A stretch of DNA of 5,303 nt from Oscillospiraceae bacterium (lineage in GTDB: Bacteria; Bacillota_A; Clostridia; Oscillospirales; Oscillospiraceae). Positions 1 to 5,303 of the stretch are shown piece by piece. The translations under genes were made by a program, and so were the position numbers. The stretch is taken from NCBI GenBank assembly GCA_016302015.1, contig JAEDOJ010000113.1, positions 1 to 5,303 on the forward strand, given 5' to 3'. A model generated the notes under the pieces. It saw only the letters and a list, made by a program, of their open reading frames with translations, was not told where the DNA came from and ran no database searches. Each line of letters starts with the position of its first letter. The stretch's first letter is position 1.

Positions 1-3000
1 AGAAGATTGGGCAGGGAGTTAAATACACCGTGTAAGAGTATTCCAGAGATATCGTAAAGATCGCCAGCAGTTGGTTGAAGAAGAATCGATTTTCGATGGA
101 ATCCCACTTCAGAAGAATTGTCACATTGAGTCCCAATCCAAACTTCAGACCCTTGGAAGTGATAAAGGCATCTGCATCATGTGCTTTTTCCTTGGCTTTA
201 TAACGTTTTGCTACATCTTCGTTCCAGGGCTTTGAGAAAGTTTTTTCATCATCAGCGCCTTTAATGGTTCTTATAGCCCTCTTGATTTTATCGAAAGCTT
301 CCGCATTGTCACCGCCCAATGGACTATTGAGCTCTTTTTCCTGGAATGTTGTTTTATCCTGCTTTTCCAGATCACTTTCCGCACCGACACCGAAAAGGTT
401 CAGGCCGATGGAGATCGCCAGTTCCAATCCGTTGGTGGAGATGCTGACAAAGTCTGTGATGCCTAACTCAATCTCCGGGAGATTGATCTCACCATCTGCG
501 TTATATTCGCTCATCGGGCTATTCGCGTTCGCCGAATTAAAGCCGGCTGACTTTAACAGGCTGGGATCGCTCACATCCCGTGCACTGTAGGTGGCGGAAT
601 AGGAGGAAACATTTCCCAGGCGAGAGGATTCCACACCGGTCAGATACTCCTCCGGCACCGACCGAAGTCCATAGGTGGAAGACTCTGGTGTCTCCCGCAC
701 ACAGAGTGTAAAGGTGTCATTTTCCCCCATGGAGCTGAGGTAGTTGGCAACTCTCTCTTTTCCTATATTGGTCAGCTGACCATCGGTGGTCACCTCACCG
801 ACGGGATAATGGTCACCAAGAGCAGTACCGTCCAGATAAATTGGCTGGGGGTCTGTGAACTCGGTACCGGGATAGGGATTGCCTCTCCAGTCGGGCGCCC
901 ATGTGATAATCTTGGTATCCTCATCAATGGTGGCGGGGTTGAAATCACCACCCAGCGGGATGTCAACGAAAGAAATGACGGATGCTTTTGCCTGATACAT
1001 CAGCTTACCGCTGCCGGTACCGTTGTGGTTGATGTAGCGGTAACCCAACTGCTCATCGCTCATGGTGTTGCGGACAGAGTTGGAAGTGACAGCTGTGACC
1101 ACGGCGGGAATGACCTCCGCGGTGTCTTCGCTGCTGGCGCCGGCCGGAACCACAAGGCACCGCGGCAGCATGGAGTAATACACCTTCAATACAATCTGGT
1201 GGTACTTGCCGTCCGCCCCCAGTCTGGGAGCCAGCTGAGTAATGGTGTAGTTCTCGTTTGTCAGGGAGGGCAGCACATAATAGGTACCGGTATTGGTATC
1301 CTCGGAATATTCATACTCGTCGTCAGCCGGAACAAATGCGCCGGTGGTTGGATCAATGGTGCCATTCACCACGCCGTCGTCGTTCAGGTCGATGTAGCGC
1401 TCAATACGGGAAATGGTAGCCACCATGGTGTTTTCGCCGGTAACATAATCCGCGTCGTAGTAATAGAAAGTAATGTTATCATCGAGGAACAGGTTGGCAG
1501 GGATGGGAATATCCTCATTGCCCGCATAGGCAATGCCGTTGATCAGGATCAAATCATCCTCGTCCAGATGGAAGTTGATGGACCTGATATTTTTCAACTT
1601 AATTTTTGTCCCGTAAAGGCTTCCGTTGTCTTCGTTGCTGAACATATCTTGCGTCAGCATTCCGATTTTCTCATCGCTGAAGCCGTCGTTTCCATCGGAG
1701 AAATCCCAGGTAACCTCACGGTATTCATAGGTTATACCATAGGTCATGTCGTTCTCATTCAGGGGCGGGTTGTTGCGGAGAGCCTTCTCCCAGATGTCCT
1801 TCCAGGTGGCATCAATCTGAGCAGGGTCGATAGTAGTATTGTCATCTTCACTGATTCGCGGCACAGAGGGGGAAATCTCCAGAGAGAAATTCTGCTCCCG
1901 GTCCATAACCACGTTGATATAGCCCTGCTTTTTGGAGGCGTCTTTTGCGGACATCAGCAGTGTCAGCGTGCCAGGACCGCTGACAGGAATGTTCGATGTT
2001 ATCTCATCGTCCTCATCAAGATATATGTTTGACGGATTCTCCGAACTGAAGAAGAGGGATTTATTGTTCAGTCCGCCGTTGGCCTGGCTTGCGAAGGTGT
2101 AGGCACTTGCTACATCATTGCGGGATACCTGGACCTGAGAATTGTTATAGAGCTTGGACCCGTCATCCGTTGTACCGCCTTTTCCTTGTATCAGTTCGAT
2201 CTTCGGCTTGATGCTATTATGAAGATCAGCGGCGTATGCCTGCAGGTAATCATCATCCGCCGTGAAGATACGTACAATAGGCAGATTTATAGTGCGGCGG
2301 GTCAGGAAGCCGTTCAGCAGCTGAACGGTGCAGCGTGCGTCACCCTGTGGCGAGCCGCCGGTGTAATGCTGGCGGAACTCCAGCTTATTGGTGTTTCCCA
2401 GACCGAAGGTGTTGGCATAGAATTCCCACACGTTGTCGCCGGGCCTGGAGTTTATTTCGGTATATTGATCACCTGCGGCGGGTGAGAACAGCACGTTGGA
2501 TCGGTCATCCCCCCCAAACCAACCGCCGGCGCTGCTATCAGAGCAGCTATTGGCGTTGATGGTCACGCTGCTGTACCGGTCCCGGAGGTTGGTGAGCTCC
2601 ATGCTCATGTTGCCGCCTCTCTCCGTGACAAGTGCCCAGCCTGTGGACCCATAACGGTATCCGCCGCTCCACATGGATTTGGCATTAGCCACATAGCCCT
2701 CTATGTCGTCGGACTCTCCGGGGATCTTTGCACCACTGTAATTGCTGACATCCTCGCTGGCCAGGGCGGCGTTGTCGGTCCACCAGGATTTACCGCCATG
2801 CGCTATACCGAAAGACAGCGCACCGGGATAGGTGTATGTATACGTACTGATTCCGTTGTCTGCGCTGTCCAATAAGCCGTCTGCGATGTATTCACCCTGA
2901 ATGTTCTCACCGGGCGATACATAGGATGCAGTCACACTGCCGCCTGCCGGAACGATAGCAGAGGTGTTTCCCACAGCGCCGGTCAGATCCTCTTCATCCG

Positions 3001-4468
3001 GGGAGTACAGTGCGGTGGCAAGATTCACATCTCCGGTGCTCTCGCAGGAGTTATAAAGGTAGACGGTAATGGTGTCCTTCCCCTCCAGCAGCGTGCTTCC
3101 GCCGCCGCCCTTGGCGGCAGTCAGCTTCACGGTAAAGGACAGTTCGCTGTCCTCCTGCTTCAATGGAATACCGTCATTCACCAGAGAGATCTCAATATAC
3201 GTATAATCCAGATCGGACGGGAAGATCGCCGTGCCGCTGCTGACAGCATAGTCGACTCCGGCAATTGCGGTGTCGTTCTCCGTTGTGTAGTCCACACCGG
3301 TCACGTACTGCAAGCCTTCGCTTTCACGCGTCAGAGGAATGCGGACAGTTCCGGCGGCTTTGTCCGCCCAGATCTCCGTCTCGGCAAACCCCATAGCGCT
3401 GGGGAGCTCCTCCTCGTCATCCTCAATGGCAATGGAAGCTGTGCAGGCGCTGGAATAGACTTCCGCACCGCGGGCTTCCACGACGATAGCATTGACTACC
3501 TCTGCGCACTCATGCAGATCGTCGTCCAGAGCTTCTAAAGTGATCTCTTTTTCCCACTCACCATCGGCAAAGACCACCAAGAAGGGATAGCTGTCATATT
3601 CATCGCCGTCGAATTTAATAATGGAGTCGGTACGGGTGTGGTCATCCACAAAATCTTCGGGCATGATGGGTGGGATGTCATCCACTTCGGGCTCGTAAAC
3701 CTCACCCTTCCAGCTTTCGGAGCAGTACTTGACCCCGTTGACTTCATAGAAACAACGGAAGTCATAGGTGTAATTTTCATCCGAAACAAGATGCAACAGT
3801 TCCGGAGACATGACCATCTCCGCGTCCGTGGCATCCTTGATGTCCGACCATCTCTGTACATAAGAATTATAGAGCTTGATCTGCATCTGCCACTGATAGC
3901 TGTCTGCGTCCTTTACCGGAGCTACAAGTGTCTGGGTAATCACATTCTGAACATCGGGGTCTTCTTCAGAAGATTCTCCCGTCTCGGTCAATGTGGTAAT
4001 GGCTCCGCCGACACGGATGATTTCCCCCGTGCCGCCCAACGCCTGATACTGGGCAATGGGCCATGGGTCTTCCACACTCACCTGATAATCCTTCGTTCCT
4101 GCCGCATTGGCATAGGAAATCCGGTCTTCCTCGATCTGTGCCGCAGCGGGAACCAGGACGACCACCGCTTCCGCACGGCCCTCCGTGCCGCCCAGACGGT
4201 ACAGGGTCAGAGTACCCTTTTCCGCGCCGTCTGTGGCGCCTTCCTTCAAATTGACCTGTGTCTCCCTGAAGGCAAAAACACCATACGGATATGCTTCCTC
4301 CCACTCTGCCTGGGATTTACTGTCGACCACATTGCCATCCGCGTCCACGATGGTAATATTACCGTTCTGCTCCTGGACTACGGCGCCAAATGCCGGTGAG
4401 ACAAACTGGACGGAGAGCGTTACCGTCAAGAGCAACGCCATGAATCTTTTCATCCATTTGTGTTCCAT
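1..4468 (-). CDS. Giant secreted Calx-beta/Ig-like surface protein, N-terminal 1489 residues (3' end outside window)
   Basis: One frame stays open from the ATG at 4468 to the left edge. I checked it in phase at 3898, 3250, 2608, 1747, 1390, 514 and 148. The start is fixed by AAGGAGG 8 bases upstream; an in-frame ATG at 4453 (MKRFMALLL) is the alternative. Residues 1-29 form a Sec signal peptide: KWMKR, a hydrophobic core, then SPAFGA with cleavage near 26-29. Residues about 170-255 look Ig-like (YQWQ at 191, W207, then YDFRCFYEVNG around 235-245). Residues about 357-473 match Calx-beta, with DYTTENDTAIAGVDY at 393-407 and SGTAIF at 411-416. Residues 1027-1036 (DLNDDGVVNG) resemble a dockerin/EF-hand calcium loop. 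Residues 1328-1359 and 1441-1483 are alternating-hydrophobic beta segments around a lysine-rich, probably helical stretch (about 1388-1434). I recognise no catalytic motif. By inference it is an exported, wall-associated or adhesive protein. Its anchor (LPXTG or S-layer domains) is not visible, and the middle region (about 480-1000) is unassigned. Confidence 0.93.
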   Translation of the reverse strand, partial: MEHKWMKRFMALLLTVTLSVQFVSPAFGAVVQEQNGNITIVDADGNVVDSKSQAEWEEAYPYGVFAFRETQVNLKEGATDGAEKGTLTLYRLGGTEGRAEAVVVLVPAAAQIEEDRISYANAAGTKDYQVSVEDPWPIAQYQALGGTGEIIRVGGAITTLTETGESSEEDPDVQNVITQTLVAPVKDADSYQWQMQIKLYNSYVQRWSDIKDATDAEMVMSPELLHLVSDENYTYDFRCFYEVNGVKYCSESWKGEVYEPEVDDIPPIMPEDFVDDHTRTDSIIKFDGDEYDSYPFLVVFADGEWEKEITLEALDDDLHECAEVVNAIVVEARGAEVYSSACTASIAIEDDEEELPSAMGFAETEIWADKAAGTVRIPLTRESEGLQYVTGVDYTTENDTAIAGVDYAVSSGTAIFPSDLDYTYIEISLVNDGIPLKQEDSELSFTVKLTAAKGGGGSTLLEGKDTITVYLYNSCESTGDVNLATALYSPDEEDLTGAVGNTSAIVPAGGSVTASYVSPGENIQGEYIADGLLDSADNGISTYTYTYPGALSFGIAHGGKSWWTDNAALASEDVSNYSGAKIPGESDDIEGYVANAKSMWSGGYRYGSTGWALVTERGGNMSMELTNLRDRYSSVTINANSCSDSSAGGWFGGDDRSNVLFSPAAGDQYTEINSRPGDNVWEFYANTFGLGNTNKLEFRQHYTGGSPQGDARCTVQLLNGFLTRRTINLPIVRIFTADDDYLQAYAADLHNSIKPKIELIQGKGGTTDDGSKLYNNSQVQVSRNDVASAYTFASQANGGLNNKSLFFSSENPSNIYLDEDDEITSNIPVSGPGTLTLLMSAKDASKKQGYINVVMDREQNFSLEISPSVPRISEDDNTTIDPAQIDATWKDIWEKALRNNPPLNENDMTYGITYEYREVTWDFSDGNDGFSDEKIGMLTQDMFSNEDNGSLYGTKIKLKNIRSINFHLDEDDLILINGIAYAGNEDIPIPANLFLDDNITFYYYDADYVTGENTMVATISRIERYIDLNDDGVVNGTIDPTTGAFVPADDEYEYSEDTNTGTYYVLPSLTNENYTITQLAPRLGADGKYHQIVLKVYYSMLPRCLVVPAGASSEDTAEVIPAVVTAVTSNSVRNTMSDEQLGYRYINHNGTGSGKLMYQAKASVISFVDIPLGGDFNPATIDEDTKIITWAPDWRGNPYPGTEFTDPQPIYLDGTALGDHYPVGEVTTDGQLTNIGKERVANYLSSMGENDTFTLCVRETPESSTYGLRSVPEEYLTGVESSRLGNVSSYSATYSARDVSDPSLLKSAGFNSANANSPMSEYNADGEINLPEIELGITDFVSISTNGLELAISIGLNLFGVGAESDLEKQDKTTFQEKELNSPLGGDNAEAFDKIKRAIRTIKGADDEKTFSKPWNEDVAKRYKAKEKAHDADAFITSKGLKFGLGLNVTILLKWDSIENRFFFNQLLAIFTISLEYSYTVYLTPCPIF
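2310..2328. repeat. Perfect 8-bp inverted repeat inside the giant gene
   Basis: CCGTTCAG (2310-2317) and CTGAACGG (2321-2328) are exact inverted copies around CAG. In the mRNA this would form an 8-bp stem with a 3-base loop. It sits in the codons for VQLLNG, with no U tract after it, so it is not a terminator. It is most likely a chance product of codon choice. Confidence 0.45.
3050..3400 (-). other. Calx-beta domain within the giant protein
   Basis: This stretch encodes residues about 357-473. The Calx-beta signature is visible: a strand ending in GTVRIPLTR, then DYTTENDTAIAGVDY, SGTAIF, a strand YIEISLVND and a final strand LSFTVKLT. Calx-beta domains are calcium-binding beta-sandwiches, known from Na/Ca exchangers, integrin beta-4 and many bacterial surface adhesins. 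The usual acidic dD..E.dE turn after the IEI strand is partly kept (VNDGIPLKQEDSE, 430-442). A GGGGS loop (454-458) precedes the last strand. Whether this copy binds calcium cannot be judged from sequence alone. Confidence 0.8.
4382..4468 (-). other. Signal peptide of the giant surface protein
   Basis: The first 29 codons encode a basic N-region (MEHKWMKR), a hydrophobic core (FMALLLTVTLSVQFV) and a small-residue end (SPAFGA). This is a standard Sec/SPase I export signal. There is no lipobox cysteine, so a lipoprotein is unlikely. Cleavage could follow A26 (S-P-A) or A29 (F-G-A). The mature protein then begins with acidic, polar sequence, consistent with an extracellular location. Confidence 0.85.
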
Positions 4469-4476
4469 TTCGTTTC

Positions 4477-4483
4477 CCTCCTT
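4477..4483 (-). promoter_or_regulatory. Strong Shine-Dalgarno site of the giant gene
   Basis: On the minus strand the sequence reads AAGGAGG, followed by 8 bases (GAAACGAA) and the ATG at 4468. This is a near-perfect complement to the 16S rRNA 3' end at good spacing. It selects the ATG at 4468 over the in-frame ATG codons at 4453 and 4441, and it suggests strong translation. Confidence 0.9.
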
Positions 4484-4533
4484 GGTTGCTGGATCCTTCT
4501 GCCGGGTAACATCCAGCTATGCATGAATTGATC

Positions 4534-4732
4534 TTATATTTCGCCCTCTCGCGGGAACAGCCCATATCGTCAATCCAACGGATGGTCCGCCCATCTGTGG
4601 CTGCAGACTTCCAGACTGCTTCATCACGCGGGCTTCAAAGCGTGGGCTATGCAAACCGGGACGCATATTCAACAGCATGGTACTGCCATTATGCCATTCC
4701 ACCTGGAGAACATAACGCTTTTGTGCTGACAT
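4534..4732 (-). pseudogene. Frameshifted small DUF2442-like gene
   Basis: From the ATG at 4732 the first frame encodes RYVLQVEWHNGSTMLLNMRP and then HSPRFEA. It then drifts into unconvincing sequence, ending at a stop at 4517. From 4628 the next frame reads RDEAVWKSAATDGRTIRWID. The two halves are joined by two spare bases after codon 33 (4630-4629), as if one base of a Leu/Arg-type codon had been lost. Together they follow the pattern of DUF2442-type proteins (a strand-dG-strand-lrP start, then a L.de..f....tDG.tirW core). The family identification rests on my memory of that pattern, not on a search. After RWIDD the end is unclear. Switching to the third frame gives a short tail and a TAA at 4536-4534, a plausible family length of about 66 residues, but that needs a second lesion. 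The ATG has no good ribosome binding site. Upstream, the same frame continues as an acidic EDDDDDEASRQV run back to a TAG at the terminator, so the original start may also be lost. The alternatives are a sequencing error in a live gene, or chance. Confidence 0.5.
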
Positions 4733-4771
4733 GACCTGGCGGGAGGCCTCATCATCATCGTCATCTTCCTA

Positions 4772-4829
4772 TACACAAAAAAACGCCACAATATAATAAA
4801 ATTATACAGTGACGTTTTTGAATTGTGTA
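4772..4829 (-). terminator. Compound hairpin terminator after the LuxR gene
   Basis: Arms 4779-4789 and 4809-4819 pair over 11 bp with one G-T wobble. On the minus strand they are AAAAACGTCAC and GTGGCGTTTTT. Inside the loop TATAAT and ATTATA pair again around three bases. Outside, TACACAA (4772-4778) pairs with TTGTGTA (4823-4829) across a 3-base bulge. On the minus strand the right arm runs into seven T residues (4783-4777). It lies 27 bases beyond the regulator stop codon, as expected for its intrinsic terminator. The A/T symmetry means it could also stop plus-strand transcription. The stem has few G-C pairs, so efficiency is uncertain. Confidence 0.75.
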
Positions 4830-4844
4830 GGGTAATGATTACCC
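4830..4844. repeat. 15-bp palindrome between LuxR stop and terminator
   Basis: GGGTAATGATTACCC has perfect 7-bp arms around a single central base. It begins 11 bases past the regulator stop codon. A flanking pair, AATTG (4821-4825) and CAATT (4845-4849), makes the symmetry longer but overlaps the outer arm of the terminator. One central base is too tight for an RNA hairpin loop, so a dimeric protein-binding site is possible. Chance, or an alternative fold of the terminator, is equally possible. Confidence 0.4.
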
Positions 4845-4855
4845 CAATTTACCGG

Positions 4856-5303
4856 CTACAATGATGAGCTTTTTATGAATCCGGACAATGCCTGCCGTTT
4901 ATTCCGCCCTTCTCCACCCAGTCCTAACTTCTCATAGACAACGTTCAAACGGTTGTTTACAGACTTCACGGAAACGTTCAAAATCTCGGCGATCTCCCGA
5001 CTGCTCTTGCGCTGGGATGCCAGACGGGCGATCTCCAGTTCCCGCTCCGTCAGACCGTACTGCACCAAAAGGTTATGTTCCTGCCGGTTGTTCTCACGTC
5101 CGGTGCGGAATCCGGCAGCGAGAGTATGTAATTTTTCCCGGTCTTCACCCTTCACCAGCTCGTCCAGCAGCTTGTCCAGACAAGGATCGCTCTCGGCAAA
5201 AGGTAACAGGATACCGTCCGGCTGCGCCAGGGACCACGCCTCACTAAGCGCCTGCCGCGCGGCCGATTCCTTTCCGAGATGCATCATCGCCACGGCGTTT
5301 TGC
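4856..5303 (-). CDS. LuxR-family (MalT/LAL-type) transcriptional regulator, C-terminal 148 residues (5' end outside window)
   Basis: The frame is open from the right edge (first full codon Gln at 5302) to a TAG at 4858-4856. The GTG at 5293 is an internal Val rather than a convincing start, because coding sequence continues upstream of it. Nucleotides about 5053-4886 encode the LuxR-type helix-turn-helix: LTERELEIARLASQ, then SSREIAEILNVSVKSVNNRL with the recognition helix at VKSVNNRLNVVYEKLG. Upstream, ARQALSEAWSLAQPDGILLPF matches the end of the TPR-like region found just before the DNA-binding domain in large LAL (MalT-like) ATP-dependent regulators, so the full protein is probably much longer. 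The loop after KLGL carries GGEGRNKRQAL, longer than in NarL-type proteins. There is no sign of a receiver domain in the part seen. It is followed by a terminator and points towards the giant surface gene, which it may control. Confidence 0.9.
   Translation of the reverse strand, partial: QNAVAMMHLGKESAARQALSEAWSLAQPDGILLPFAESDPCLDKLLDELVKGEDREKLHTLAAGFRTGRENNRQEHNLLVQYGLTERELEIARLASQRKSSREIAEILNVSVKSVNNRLNVVYEKLGLGGEGRNKRQALSGFIKSSSL

Noticed and set aside
264..590. 108-codon open frame on the plus strand
   Set aside because: It is antisense to the beta/helical region of the giant gene. Its apparent hydrophobic start (MVLIALLILS) is the complement of the KIKRAIRTIKG codons, not a signal peptide.
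809..2032. 407-codon open frame on the plus strand
   Set aside because: It lies wholly antisense to the giant gene, whose own frame is open across it and has recognisable domains. Its translation is rich in Val, Gly and Ile with no domain pattern, as expected for a shadow of acidic beta-rich coding sequence.
3100..3120. GC-rich CCGCC repeat with GGCGG inverted copy
   Set aside because: It is explained by the glycine codons of the GGGGS loop in the Calx-beta domain.
3638..4399. 253-codon open frame on the plus strand
   Set aside because: It is antisense to the signal-peptide, Ig-like and neighbouring region of the giant gene. It has no ribosome binding site and no family pattern.
4533..4561. 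Possible promoter for the giant gene (TATAAG at 4538-4533, minus strand)
   Set aside because: The -10-like hexamer has no acceptable -35 at 16-18 bases (GCTGTT at 17). A TTGACG further up is 29 bases away. A promoter must exist or transcription must read through, but I cannot place it.
4359..4565. 68-codon minus-strand frame overlapping the start of the giant gene
   Set aside because: Its upstream extension is the second half of the broken small gene. The part beyond about 4530 is just the giant gene's ribosome binding site and signal-peptide codons read out of frame.
4519..4734. 71-codon plus-strand frame opposite the broken small gene
   Set aside because: It shares nearly the same limits in antisense and shows no family pattern, whereas the minus-strand reading does.
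1..5303. CRISPR array, tRNA, rRNA, insertion sequence, attachment site
   Set aside because: I saw no regularly spaced direct repeats, cloverleaf-like sequence, transposase motifs or terminal inverted repeats on either strand.

Overview
The window most likely comes from a gut-type anaerobic Firmicute, in the Clostridia (Oscillospiraceae- or Lachnospiraceae-like). Three things point that way: roughly balanced base composition, a strong AAGGAGG ribosome binding site, and a MalT/LAL-type LuxR regulator beside a very large secreted surface protein. No genus can be named from the sequence alone. Every credible gene lies on the minus strand, so the biology reads from right to left.

Layout, in the direction of transcription. 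(1) 5303 to 4856: the C-terminal end of a large LuxR-family regulator, with its DNA-binding helix-turn-helix intact and its N-terminal part outside the window. (2) 4844 to 4772: a tight 7-bp palindrome, then a long compound hairpin with a T7 tract that should terminate the regulator transcript. (3) 4732 to about 4534: a small gene that looks broken. Its first half reads in one frame and its second half in the next. Joined, they resemble the small DUF2442-type proteins, so I read it as a frameshifted relic. (4) 4483 to 4477: a strong ribosome binding site. (5) 4468 to 1: one uninterrupted frame of 1489 codons that runs off the left edge. It encodes the N-terminal part of a giant exported, beta-rich protein with a signal peptide, an Ig-like domain, a Calx-beta domain, acidic calcium-loop-like motifs and a distinctive amphipathic beta region where the window ends.

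The giant gene fills 84% of the window. Most other apparent open frames overlap it in antisense or in the wrong frame and are shadows. The regulator and the giant gene point the same way but are separated by a terminator, so they are probably separate transcripts. A regulatory link between them is plausible but not shown. The strongest points for follow-up are the architecture and undescribed C-terminal half of the giant protein, and the frameshifted small gene in front of it.
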